Shown here: piece by piece, positions 56,239-64,000 of the stretch
How positions within the stretch are numbered: the first letter of the stretch is position 1
How the letters are laid out: every line of letters begins with the position of its first letter
Source: Streptomyces uncialis
GTDB taxonomy: Bacteria > Actinomycetota > Actinomycetes > Streptomycetales > Streptomycetaceae
Direction of reading: 5' to 3'
Length of the DNA stretch: 64,000 nucleotides
Assembly (NCBI RefSeq): GCF_036250755.1
Contig: NZ_CP109583.1
Coordinates: 558,001 to 622,000, forward strand
Notes under the pieces: generated by a model
Seen by the model: the letters and a program-made list of their open reading frames with translations, nothing else
What the model was told of the DNA's origin: nothing
Databases searched by the model: none
Translations under genes and position numbers: made by a program

Positions 56239-57015
56239 TCAGACATAGCGGCCCACCCCGCCTCCGACGTCGACCGTGGCTCCGGTGATGTACGCGGACC
56301 TCGGGGAGAGCAGGGAGGCGATCGGGAAGGCGACTTCCTCGGCGGTGCCGAGCCTTCCGAGGGGAATGCCCCGGTCGGCGGCGAGCCGGGCGCTCCACCG
56401 GGTGTAGTCGAGGGCGCCGCCCTCGGCCTCGTGGCGGCGCCGCCACTGGCCGGTGTCGATGAGGCCCAGGCACACCGAGTTGACCCTGATGCCCCGCGGT
56501 CCGAGGTCGTCCGCGAGGGTGCGGGTGAGGTTGAGGAGGGCGGCTCTCGCCGCGGAGGTGGCCGCGAGCCGGGGTTCGGGCTGCCGGGCGAGGATCGCGT
56601 TGACGTTGACGACGGCCCCGGCGTCGGACGCGCTCAGCAGGGGCAGGGTCGCCTCGACGGTGTTGAGGACGGAGAAGAGCTTCAGTTCGAGTTCCTCGCG
56701 CCACTGGGTGCGTGTGGTGTCCGGCCAGGGCGCCATCAGTGAGCCGCCGGCGTTGTTGACGACGCCGTCCAGCCGTCCGAACCGCCGTCGGGCGGCGTCG
56801 GTGAGCCGGGCGACCGCCTCGGGGTCGAGGACGTCGGCGGCCGTCGTGACGAGCCGGTCGCCGTCGGGGCCGAGCTCCCGGGCGAGCCGGTCGCCGTCGC
56901 GGGCGCAGACCGCGAGCGAACAGCCCTCGTCGAGCAGGAGCCGGGCGGTGGCGAGGCCGACGCCCGAACTCGCGCCGGTGACCAGATAGGCGCGTTCCCT
57001 CAGTCCGAGGTCCAT
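56239..57015 (-). CDS. SDR-family protein lacking the catalytic triad
   Basis: 258 residues with the cofactor motif TGASSGVGLA and NNAGG. The catalytic Ser is replaced (VNVNAIL) and the Y-x-x-x-K site reads T-S-A-A-R, so Tyr and Lys are both lost. The N-terminus starts inside the hydrolase gene (16-nt overlap), marking coupling. Either an inactive or regulatory SDR or a divergent enzyme; the conserved surroundings (ARQPEPRLAATSAARAAL) suggest a real subfamily rather than decay. Confidence 0.8.
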   Translation of the reverse strand: MDLGLRERAYLVTGASSGVGLATARLLLDEGCSLAVCARDGDRLARELGPDGDRLVTTAADVLDPEAVARLTDAARRRFGRLDGVVNNAGGSLMAPWPDTTRTQWREELELKLFSVLNTVEATLPLLSASDAGAVVNVNAILARQPEPRLAATSAARAALLNLTRTLADDLGPRGIRVNSVCLGLIDTGQWRRRHEAEGGALDYTRWSARLAADRGIPLGRLGTAEEVAFPIASLLSPRSAYITGATVDVGGGVGRYV

Positions 57016-57917
57016 GGGTCCTCCTTCGGCGTGGGGCGGGGGCCGTCGCCGTGGTGTGCGTCGGCGGTGGGCCCGGCGTCCGGGTGGGCGGGGCCGGGCG
57101 CCGCGCCGTCCTGTTCGGCGAGGAAGCCGGCGACGAGCGCGGTGAACAGGGCGGGCTGTTCCTGGTTGGCGAGATGCCCGGCGCCGGGGATCACGGTGAG
57201 CCTGCTCCCGGCGACGAGCCGGTGGAGGGTCCGGGACTCCTCCACCCCGGTGATCCGGTCGTGTTCACCGACGAGCACGAGCGTGGGGACGTTCAGTCCG
57301 GGCAGGGCCGCGGTGTGGTCGGTGTCGGCCATGGAGGCGGCGGCCCGGGTGTATCCCGGCAGTCGTACGGAGGCGGTCATCACCTCGCGTACGGCGGCGA
57401 CGGCCGCGTCGGGCGCCTGGTCGGAGAGCAGCCGGGGAGCTCGTGCCCGGGCGAACTCCCGGACCCCGTCCCGGGCCAGTTCCCGTACGCGCTGCCGCAT
57501 GGCCGCCGCGCCCTCGGGGGTGCGGCCGGAGCCCCGGGTGGAGTCCGCGAGGACGAGTGAGCGCACCAGAGCGGGGTGGCGCAGCGCGAGCCGGGTGGCG
57601 ACGACCCCGCCCCAGGAGACGCCCACGACATGGGCGGGGCCCGGTGCGAGGGCGGTCAGCAGGGCGGCGGCGGTGTCGGCGTAGTCGTCCATGCGGTAGC
57701 GGGCGCCGGGATCGCCGGAGCGGGCGTAGCCGGGGGCGTCCCAGGCCATGACCCGGTGGTGGCGGGCGAGTGCGGTGAGCTGTCCGGTGAAGGAGGCGGC
57801 GGACGAGCCGATGCCGTGGAGCAGCAGGACGGGTGAACCGGCCGTGCCAGCGGTGTCGACGTGGACGCGGACGCCGCCCGCGGTGAGGTGTCCGCCGGTG
57901 ACGGCGGGGGTGTTCAT
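57000..57917 (-). CDS. Alpha/beta hydrolase (C-C bond or ester hydrolase)
   Basis: 305 residues with oxyanion motif LLHGIGSS, nucleophile Ser in GVSWGG, Asp in GEHDRI and His in GAGHLAN. It resembles meta-cleavage-product hydrolases (BphD/MhpC type), fitting the extradiol dioxygenase in the same operon. The C-terminal 35 residues are a disordered Pro/His-rich tail. ATGA overlap with the preceding gene. Confidence 0.85.
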   Translation of the reverse strand: MNTPAVTGGHLTAGGVRVHVDTAGTAGSPVLLLHGIGSSAASFTGQLTALARHHRVMAWDAPGYARSGDPGARYRMDDYADTAAALLTALAPGPAHVVGVSWGGVVATRLALRHPALVRSLVLADSTRGSGRTPEGAAAMRQRVRELARDGVREFARARAPRLLSDQAPDAAVAAVREVMTASVRLPGYTRAAASMADTDHTAALPGLNVPTLVLVGEHDRITGVEESRTLHRLVAGSRLTVIPGAGHLANQEQPALFTALVAGFLAEQDGAAPGPAHPDAGPTADAHHGDGPRPTPKEDPWTSD

Positions 57918-58702
57918 ACGACGCCTCCGGGGTTCCCGGCGAGGGCGCGGATCGCGCGGAGCGCGGCGTACGGGACGATGCCGCTGGTGCGGGGGTTCGC
58001 CGGTGAGGGAAGGTTGGCGATCTCGAAGCGGTAGCGGCCCGCGGGGCCGGTGGCCTCGATCTCATGGCGGCTCAGGGTGGCCCCGGGGTCGGCGACGACG
58101 ACGGCCTCGACGAGGTCCCAGTCACCGACGGCCAGGGCCACGGACGCCGCCACGTTGCTGGTCGCGGGGAACGCGCGGGTGACCTCGCGGGCGGGGGCGC
58201 GAAGCACCTCGTACGGTTCGGCGGTGGTGCGCAGCCGGGATGTCTCGGCCTCGGTCATCCACGGACGGGCCAGGGAGCCGGGGGACTTGGACGTACGGAT
58301 GGTGACGGTGTCGAAGGGGGCGAGGGCGCCGGCGGCGGTCAGCAGGTCGAGTCCGCCGACCGCGCCGGCGCACAGGCTGAGCCTGCCGGGTCCGGCCAGC
58401 AGACGCCGGTGCAGCACGTCGTCGGCGAGTGCCCCGGTGGAGAGGGCGAGCAGATGCCGGCCCGCGGCGACGACCGAGGGGCCTGTGTCGCGCAGTGCGG
58501 TCTGTCCGGCGCATTCGACGACGAGTTCGGCGCGGGCGAGCGCGGTGGCGAGGGGCACGACCGGCAGCCCGGGGGCGGGTGCCGTGGCGGGGTCGACGAC
58601 CGCGACGAGGCGGGCGCCCGGCACGTGTCCTTCGCGGAGCGCGTCGGCGATGACGGACCCGATGGCTCCGTGGCCGAGGAGGGCCACCGTCAGTTCCGTC
58701 AT
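57914..58702 (-). CDS. Aspartate-dehydrogenase-like oxidoreductase (DUF108 family)
   Basis: 262 residues with NAD-binding GHGAIGSVIADAL and the C-terminal DUF108-type region (FPATSNVAASVALAV, then DPGATLSRHEIEATGPAGRY). Characterised members oxidise L-aspartate to iminoaspartate (NadX). Located in an aromatic catabolic operon, it may act on an amino or imino acid made from a nitrogen-containing substrate. Overlaps both neighbours by ATGA. Confidence 0.82.
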   Translation of the reverse strand: MTELTVALLGHGAIGSVIADALREGHVPGARLVAVVDPATAPAPGLPVVPLATALARAELVVECAGQTALRDTGPSVVAAGRHLLALSTGALADDVLHRRLLAGPGRLSLCAGAVGGLDLLTAAGALAPFDTVTIRTSKSPGSLARPWMTEAETSRLRTTAEPYEVLRAPAREVTRAFPATSNVAASVALAVGDWDLVEAVVVADPGATLSRHEIEATGPAGRYRFEIANLPSPANPRTSGIVPYAALRAIRALAGNPGGVV

Positions 58703-59718
58703 GCCGGTGTCCCGCGGTGCCCGGGGTCGGGGATGCCCGCCATCCGGGTACGGACGTCGGTGGACGGCGGCCCGGCGGTGCCCCAGAGGTCGGACAGGGC
58801 GGGGGTGCGCCGCCAGGTGCGGCAGAGCCAGGTGTCCTCCTGGACCTGGTCGACCTCGGAGGTGTACTCGCAGACCAGCCCGGCCGGATCTGCGAAGTAG
58901 GAGAACGTGTTGTTCCCCGGGCCGTGCCGTCCCGGTCCCCACAGGGGCAGCCGGTCATGGTGGCGGAGCCGGCCGATGCCGCGCATGAAGTGGTCGATGG
59001 AGGTCATCTCGTAGGCCACATGGTTGAGCGAGGTCCACTCGGCCTGGTTGAACGCGATCGCGTGGTGATCGTTGTTGCATCGCAGGAACGCCATCCGGTG
59101 TTCCGACCAGTCGGATATCCGCATGCCGAGCACCTGGGTGTAGAAGGCGCAGGCGGCGTCGATGTCGACGGTGTTGAGCACCACATGGGCGAGCTTGCGG
59201 GGGATCGCGGCCCGGCCTTCGGGGTCGCCGGGGACGACCGCCTCGACCTCGCAGGAGAGTTCCACGAGGCGGCCCTCCGGGTCGGCGAACCGCAGTCCGT
59301 AGCCGCCGCCCGGCTGGTCCAGGACGCCCGGTCCGGCCAGCGGCCGCGTCCCGTGCGCGGCGAGCCGCCGGGCCGCGGTGTCGACCTCCCGGCGGTCCCC
59401 GACCGAGAAGACGATCTTGCCCAGGGCGTTGCGCTCCGCCTCGTGGAGTTCGAGGATGTGGTGCTCCTGTCCGGTGCCGCGCAGCCACGCCGCCCCGTCG
59501 CCGCGCTCGACCGGGGTCAGTCCCCACACCTCGCTGTAGAACTCCGCGGACTCGGTGGCCCGCGGGGTGTGGAGGGAGACCGCGCGCAGCGAACGCAGTC
59601 GGGCGACGGGCCGCGGCGGATCGGCGGAGCTTCCGGCGCGGCCGGCGCGGCGCTCTCCCGCGTCGGCGGGGCGGGCGCCGTCGTGGGTGGGGCCGGAGGT
59701 GGTGGCGGTTTCGTTCAT
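58699..59718 (-). CDS. Extradiol ring-cleavage dioxygenase (VOC, type I)
   Basis: 339 residues with two VOC modules, like catechol 2,3-dioxygenase or BphC. The Fe(II) ligands are His in KLAHVVLNT, His in LNHVAYEM and Glu in LVCEYTSEV. An extra N-terminal extension of about 40 residues is Ala/Arg-rich. GAGGAG precedes the ATG. It opens the catechol made by the HpaB system. Confidence 0.9.
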   Translation of the reverse strand: MNETATTSGPTHDGARPADAGERRAGRAGSSADPPRPVARLRSLRAVSLHTPRATESAEFYSEVWGLTPVERGDGAAWLRGTGQEHHILELHEAERNALGKIVFSVGDRREVDTAARRLAAHGTRPLAGPGVLDQPGGGYGLRFADPEGRLVELSCEVEAVVPGDPEGRAAIPRKLAHVVLNTVDIDAACAFYTQVLGMRISDWSEHRMAFLRCNNDHHAIAFNQAEWTSLNHVAYEMTSIDHFMRGIGRLRHHDRLPLWGPGRHGPGNNTFSYFADPAGLVCEYTSEVDQVQEDTWLCRTWRRTPALSDLWGTAGPPSTDVRTRMAGIPDPGHRGTPA

Positions 59719-59791
59719 CGGGTGACTCCTCAGGGGCCGGGCGGGACCGCGGGACCGGGCCGGGTGCGGGCGTTCGGTGGCGGGGCCGGGG

Positions 59792-60325
59792 TCAGCCCCG
59801 GGTGATCCCGTGCATCGCGGAGGTCGGCGGGTAGGTGGGCAGCTGGGGCCTGTTCGCGCCGATGACCACACAGAACAGGGCGTCGGTGGTGCCGATGTTG
59901 CGCAGGCTGCGCGGCACCCCGGCAGGGACCCGTACCAGGTCCCGGTAGCCGAGGACACGGCTCGCGGTCCGGGTGCCGTCCTCGGTGTCGTGGACGGTGA
60001 CCTCCAGCCGCCCTTCGAGGACGAAGAACGCCTCTTCGGCGTCGTGGTGGGTGTGCTCCGGGCCGACGGCCCCGGCCGGCAGCCGCATGTTGGAGAAGGT
60101 GAAGTGCCCGGCCGGGAGGATACGGTCGTCGCCGTCGTGGTCGCCGGTGGCACCGGAGCCGATGTACCGGATCTGGGCCCGGCGGAACTCGTCCCCCGCC
60201 TTGGCCTGGAAGCCGAGGGTGTCCCAGTCCTCGTGCCGGGAGTCACGGCTGGCGACGCAGGAGTCCAGGAGCGTCCGCAGGGCGGCCTCGGTCGACTCGC
60301 GGGTGGTGGCGTTCTGCTCGCTCAC
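59792..60325 (-). CDS. Cupin-domain protein
   Basis: 177 residues with the two cupin motifs: GPEHTHHDAEEAFFVLEGRLEV (metal-binding His-x-His and Glu) and GYRDLVRVPAGVPRSLRN, whose usual His is replaced by Arg. It could be a small dioxygenase, isomerase or product-sensing protein of the pathway. GTG start at 60325. A 187-nt gap separates it from the dehydrogenase gene. Confidence 0.8.
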   Translation of the reverse strand: MSEQNATTRESTEAALRTLLDSCVASRDSRHEDWDTLGFQAKAGDEFRRAQIRYIGSGATGDHDGDDRILPAGHFTFSNMRLPAGAVGPEHTHHDAEEAFFVLEGRLEVTVHDTEDGTRTASRVLGYRDLVRVPAGVPRSLRNIGTTDALFCVVIGANRPQLPTYPPTSAMHGITRG

Positions 60326-60512
60326 GGTGTGTCCTTTCGCTGGTGACGGGCTGGTCGCCCGCCGGGGAGGGGGCCGTACCGGATCGGCCGGCCGTGGGGA
60401 AGGTCAGGGGGAAGGTCAGGGGTGGTGCGGGCGGCTCGACCGGAGGTCCGGGAGCCGGGGAAGGGGGCCGGGTGCCGTCCGGGCGCGGTCCCGTGCCCGG
60501 GGCGTTCAGGGC

Positions 60513-61985
60513 TCAGGTGCCCCAGGCGGACGGCGTCGCGTCGAGGCCCCAGTACAGGCTCTTCTGCGTCATGTAGGCCCGGATGCCCTGCCGGCCCTTC
60601 TCGCGCCCGATGCCGCTCTCCTTGACCCCGCCGAACGGGGTCGACGCGGAGAGCTGCTTGTAGGTGTTGATCCAGACGGTGCCCGCCTCGATCCGGCGGG
60701 CGAGGCGCCAGGCCCTGCGGTAGTCGCGGGTCCAGATCCCGCACGCCAGTCCGTACGGGGTGGAGTCGGCCAGCGCGCCCAACTCCTCCTCGTCGTCGTA
60801 CGGGAGGACCGCGAGGACCGGGCCGAAGATCTCCTCCTGGCAGACGCGTGAGGCCGGGTCGAGTCCGGTGATCACGGTCGGACGGTAGTAGAAGCCGCCG
60901 TCCAGACCGGGTCCGGTGGGCCGTTCGCCCCCGGTGCGGATGTGCCCGCCCTCGTCGGCCGCGAGCTGGACGTACGACTCGACCGCGGCACGGTGCTCCG
61001 CGGAGATCAGCGGGCCCATATGGGTGCCTTGCGCCATCGGGTCGCCGATGACGAGCCGTTCGGCGGCCGCGACCACGCGGCCGGTCAACTCCTCGAACGC
61101 GGACCGGTGGACGAAGAGGCGTGAGCCTGCGACGCATGCCTGTCCCTGGGAGGAGAAGATGCCGAGGAGCACCCCCTGGACGACCTGGTCGAGATCCGCG
61201 TCGGGCAGCACGATCACCGGTGATTTGCCGCCCAGTTCGAGGGAGACGGGCATCAGTTTCCCGGCGGCGATCGACGCGATCCGCCGACCGGTGCCGGTAC
61301 CGCCGGTGAAGGCCACCTTGCGGACCCCCGGGTGACGTACCAGTGCCTCACCGGTCACCTGTCCGGGCCCGGGCAGCACACTGACCAGGCCCGGGGGGAC
61401 ACCGGCGCGCAGCAGCAGGGAACCGAGCCGCAGGGCGGCCAGCGGCGACCACTCGGCGGGTTTGATCAGTACCGCGTTCCCGGCGGCGAGGGCGGGCGCG
61501 GCCTTCTGGGCCTCGCTGGCGATCGGTGAGTTCCAGGGGGTGATGGCGGCGACCGGGCCGATCGGCTCGTGCACGCTCATGCTCAGATAGGGGCCGCGCG
61601 GGGTGGTCAGCTCCTCGTCCAGGGTTTCGAGCGCGGCGGCGACGTAGCGGAAGGTCCCGGCGGCACTCGCCACCAGGGCCCGGGTCTCGGTGAGGGGCTT
61701 GCCGATGTCGTGCGCCTGGAGCCGGGCGAGGTCCTCCGCCTCCTCCTCGATGAGCGCGCCGACGCGATGGAGCAGCGCGGCGCGTTGATGGGGAAGAAGA
61801 CCGCGCCAGCGGGGGTCCCGCATGGCGGCGGCGCCCGCTGTCACCGCGTCGTCGACGTCCTCGGCGGTGGCGGTCGTGACCTCCGCGAGGACGGCCCCGG
61901 TCGCCGGGTCGAGCGACCGTATGACCGCGCCGCGCCCTGGTCGGTGCCGCCCCGCCACGATGATGTCCATGCTTGTGCCGGCCAT
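60513..61985 (-). CDS. NAD(P)-dependent aldehyde dehydrogenase
   Basis: 490 residues, complete. Contains TPWNSPI (N of the oxyanion hole), catalytic Glu in LELGGKSP and Cys in SQGQACVAGSR. Resembles 2-hydroxymuconic-semialdehyde or betaine-aldehyde dehydrogenases. Presumed to oxidise the semialdehyde from extradiol cleavage. First gene of the operon, facing the divergent MarR gene. Confidence 0.9.
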   Translation of the reverse strand: MAGTSMDIIVAGRHRPGRGAVIRSLDPATGAVLAEVTTATAEDVDDAVTAGAAAMRDPRWRGLLPHQRAALLHRVGALIEEEAEDLARLQAHDIGKPLTETRALVASAAGTFRYVAAALETLDEELTTPRGPYLSMSVHEPIGPVAAITPWNSPIASEAQKAAPALAAGNAVLIKPAEWSPLAALRLGSLLLRAGVPPGLVSVLPGPGQVTGEALVRHPGVRKVAFTGGTGTGRRIASIAAGKLMPVSLELGGKSPVIVLPDADLDQVVQGVLLGIFSSQGQACVAGSRLFVHRSAFEELTGRVVAAAERLVIGDPMAQGTHMGPLISAEHRAAVESYVQLAADEGGHIRTGGERPTGPGLDGGFYYRPTVITGLDPASRVCQEEIFGPVLAVLPYDDEEELGALADSTPYGLACGIWTRDYRRAWRLARRIEAGTVWINTYKQLSASTPFGGVKESGIGREKGRQGIRAYMTQKSLYWGLDATPSAWGT

Positions 61986-62085
61986 GACGACCTCTCTCTC
62001 CGCCGGTTCGGGAGCGGCTCTCGCCGCCGCTGGGCCGGCGCTCCCACCACCGGATCCTGGTGTCCGGCTGGTCCAGCGGGAGAAA

Positions 62086-62099
62086 ACTTAGATCTAAGT
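62086..62099. promoter_or_regulatory. Perfect palindrome, probable MarR operator
   Basis: ACTTAGATCTAAGT is a perfect 14-nt palindrome in the AT-rich core of the divergent dehydrogenase/marR promoter region, typical in size and place for a MarR operator. It lies 101 nt before the dehydrogenase ATG. Confidence 0.65.
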
Positions 62100-62176
62100 C
62101 TCTTAGAGCGTCAATACATAGGGCTGATATTCTCCGCGTCCAGCCTGTTCATGACGAGCCGTAGGTGGGCGCACCC

Positions 62177-62761
62177 GTGAGCCATCGACCCGACAGACGT
62201 TCCGCCGTGTCCGATCCCGCGTCGCCGGGGTCGGCGGACCGGGCCCCGGAGCCCGCCCGGGAGGACACCCCCGACGAGGTGGACCGGATCATCGCCGAGT
62301 GGCGCAGGGAGCGGCCGGGCCTCGACGCGGACAGCATCGACGTGGTGGGCCGCATCACCCGCTGCGGGGTGCTGGTCCGCAATCTGTCGAACCGGATGTA
62401 CGACCGCCACTCCATCAATCAGTCGATCTTCGACGTACTGGCGAGCCTGCGCCGGATGGGGCCGCCCTATCGCAAGACGGCGCGGGAACTGGCGACCTCG
62501 TCCCTGCTCACATCGGGCGGGATGACGATGCGGCTCGACCGGATGGAGCGGGACGGGCTGATCCGCAGGATCCGCTCGGCCGAGGACCGCCGCAGTGTGT
62601 ACGCGGAGCTCACCCCGGCGGGTTTCGCCCTGATCGACCGCATCATCGACGATCACCTGGAACGGGAGCGCGAGATGCTCCGGACGCTGGACCCCGACGA
62701 GCGGCGGCAGCTCGCCGGTCTGCTGAAGAAGCTGGAGACCCGGCTGCGCGACCTGGACTGA
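62177..62761 (+). CDS. MarR-family regulator of the catabolic operon
   Basis: 194 residues with a disordered N-terminus of about 40 residues and the MarR winged helix (ELATSSLLTSGGMTMRLDRM, wing RRIRSAEDRRSVYAELT). Divergent from the ALDH operon, so a repressor relieved by an aromatic acid is the simplest model. GTG at 62177 has AGGTGGG upstream; GTG at 62165 is an alternative. Confidence 0.87.
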   Translation: MSHRPDRRSAVSDPASPGSADRAPEPAREDTPDEVDRIIAEWRRERPGLDADSIDVVGRITRCGVLVRNLSNRMYDRHSINQSIFDVLASLRRMGPPYRKTARELATSSLLTSGGMTMRLDRMERDGLIRRIRSAEDRRSVYAELTPAGFALIDRIIDDHLEREREMLRTLDPDERRQLAGLLKKLETRLRDLD

Positions 62762-63083
62762 CCGGCCTCCCGGGGCCGTCCGGCCCGGCCCCGGCCTGCG
62801 TGACGTGCGGCGATCCGTCGCGCCACGGAGGCCGGGCCGCACGGGATACACACGCAACAACTTAACTAAAAGCTTCTTTGACCTAAGCCTTGTGGGTCCC
62901 GGACGGCGGGGTCTATGGTCTCGGCAACGCAGATCAACCCTCCAGGTCATGAGCCCGCGACCGCCGCACACGACGGCATCGGCCGACCTGACGGACATCC
63001 GACCATGAGGGCTTGAGCCCATGCCCCGCCGTCCCCGCCGAGTGCGCGGGTGACCGTTCGAGGGGCTACGAAGGGAGCCATCC
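62762..63083. promoter_or_regulatory. Promoter region of the M24-peptidase gene
   Basis: No gene seen. An AT-rich patch at 62859-62890 (ACTTAACTAAAAGC, then GACCTAAG) carries half-sites similar to the MarR palindrome at 62086, so the same regulator may act here. Confidence 0.35.
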
Positions 63084-64000
63084 GTGCCGACTCCGACCAT
63101 CGCCGGGACCACCCCGGGGACCGCACCCGCCACCGGGACCCCGGAAGGGGAACCGCACGACGAGCGGGCGTTCCGGATGCGCCGCACCCAGGAGTTCATG
63201 GACGCCCATGAGCTCGACGGCCTGCTCGTCTTCGGCGCCGACCGCAGCGACCGCTACGACGCCGGCCAGTACCTCTTCCGTGACCGCCGCTACCAGCACT
63301 TCGTCGTCCCCCGGCACGGCGAACCCACGATGGTGGCCTTCGCCGCCCAGGTCGCGGCGCAGCACCAGCTCACCCGGGAACGCGGTCTGGAGACCTGGAT
63401 CGAGGACATCCGCGTGGGGTCCGCGCCGGAACTCCTGCCGCGGATCGCGCGGGAGAAGCAGCTCGGCGGCGGCCGGCTCGGCGTCATCGGCGCCGGGTAC
63501 GGATCGCCGTTCTACCCGGGCGGCTGGGTCTCCCGGTCCGTCTGGGACGCGATCGGCGAGGGACTGCCCGACGCCACACTGCTCGACGTCACCCGCGACT
63601 ACGGACTGGTGATGGCCCGGCGCAGCGACGAGGACCTGGAGCACATCGCCACCGCCGCCGCGGCCGGGGACGCGGCCGTCGAGGCCATGATGGCGCTGGC
63701 CGCGCCGGGCCTGGACGAGACGGAGCTGTACGCCGAGGGTGTGGCGACGATGCTGCGCAAAGGGATGCGCGTCACCTGGATGCTCTTCCAGACGGGCCTG
63801 GACAACTACGCCTGGGGGGAACCCACCTGGCTGACCCGCCCGGAGCGCGCCCGGCGGCTGGAACGCTCCGACATGGTGTGGGCCGAGATCTTCCCCAACT
63901 ACGCCGAGCTGAACACCCACGTCAACATGAGCTTCACCCTCGGCACGCCCCCGGCCGAGACGCTGCGCTGCGCGGAGGTCGCCCGCGCGTCCTACGAGGC
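63084..64000 (+). CDS. M24-family (creatinase/Xaa-Pro peptidase-like) protein, partial
   Basis: 305 codons to the window edge. A creatinase-N-like domain (MRRTQEFMDAHELDGLLVFGADR) is followed by the start of the pita-bread domain (LEHIATAAAAGDAAVEAMMAL). The metal-site residues lie partly beyond the edge, so peptidase versus creatinase- or ectoine-hydrolase-type C-N hydrolysis cannot be decided. GTG at 63084 with AAGGGAG upstream. Likely part of the catabolic regulon and may hydrolyse an amide or guanidino substrate. Confidence 0.82.
   Translation, partial: MPTPTIAGTTPGTAPATGTPEGEPHDERAFRMRRTQEFMDAHELDGLLVFGADRSDRYDAGQYLFRDRRYQHFVVPRHGEPTMVAFAAQVAAQHQLTRERGLETWIEDIRVGSAPELLPRIAREKQLGGGRLGVIGAGYGSPFYPGGWVSRSVWDAIGEGLPDATLLDVTRDYGLVMARRSDEDLEHIATAAAAGDAAVEAMMALAAPGLDETELYAEGVATMLRKGMRVTWMLFQTGLDNYAWGEPTWLTRPERARRLERSDMVWAEIFPNYAELNTHVNMSFTLGTPPAETLRCAEVARASYE

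Overview
The window is high-GC actinobacterial DNA, almost certainly from a Streptomyces. The family content points there: melC1/melC2 tyrosinase operon, WhiJ/AbaA-type HTH and ATPase module, DUF574 methyltransferase, SMI1/KNR4 proteins, Streptomyces-type beta/gamma-crystallin. So do the GTG starts and GGAGG ribosome sites. Four different broken transposases (IS5, IS982, IS701 and IS21 types) and many gene remnants suggest an accessory or chromosome-arm region. No rRNA, tRNA or CRISPR was seen.

Layout. (1) 1-5.4 kb, minus: an operon of an SbnA-like and an SbnB-like enzyme (together an L-2,3-diaminopropionate pathway), an MFS exporter, a SAM methyltransferase and a stand-alone NRPS adenylation domain cut by the window edge. 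(2) 6-11.2 kb: a broken exported-protein gene, a PucR-type regulator with a duplicated HTH block, and a regulatory module of DUF574 methyltransferase, XRE/DUF5753 regulator, HATPase and a small protein. (3) 11.2-16.5 kb: a decayed stretch with remnants of SRPBCC, RTX-repeat, SMI1-like and transposase genes. It also holds an intact gene for a 258-residue protein that reads as two tandem histone folds, H2A-like then H2B-like, the most surprising item here. (4) 16.5-31.3 kb: a hypoxia/dormancy locus with a cation P-type ATPase, phosphoketolase, two universal stress proteins, DoxX, a beta-phosphoglucomutase/GH65 phosphorylase pair and a DosS/DosR-like two-component system. Three DosR-box-like palindromes lie in its promoters. 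(5) 31.4-40.6 kb: a SpoIIE phosphatase remnant, tyrosinase operon, secreted crystallin-like protein, AraC regulator, and a MoxR ATPase/VWA pair resembling RavA-ViaA. (6) 40.6-43.5 kb, minus: a cyclodipeptide biosynthetic operon of methyltransferase, cyclodipeptide synthase and P450. (7) 44-51.2 kb: epimerase with divergent AraC regulator, a large SMI1/KNR4 protein, and a MerR regulator with an MFS exporter. (8) 51.7-64 kb: a catabolic operon with HpaB-type monooxygenase, a flavin reductase fused to a GntR/FCD regulator, ThDP enzyme, two oxidoreductases, alpha/beta hydrolase, extradiol dioxygenase, cupin and aldehyde dehydrogenase. A divergent MarR gene and an M24 peptidase-family gene follow.

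How the genes work together. Region 1 likely makes, activates and exports an L-Dap-derived metabolite. Region 4 looks like a low-oxygen survival regulon combining phosphoketolase metabolism, alpha-glucoside phosphorolysis, ion transport and stress proteins under a heme-GAF kinase. Region 6 makes and tailors a diketopiperazine. Region 8 hydroxylates and ring-cleaves an aromatic compound, probably repressed by MarR at a perfect palindrome. Assignments are from reading the sequence; no database search was run.
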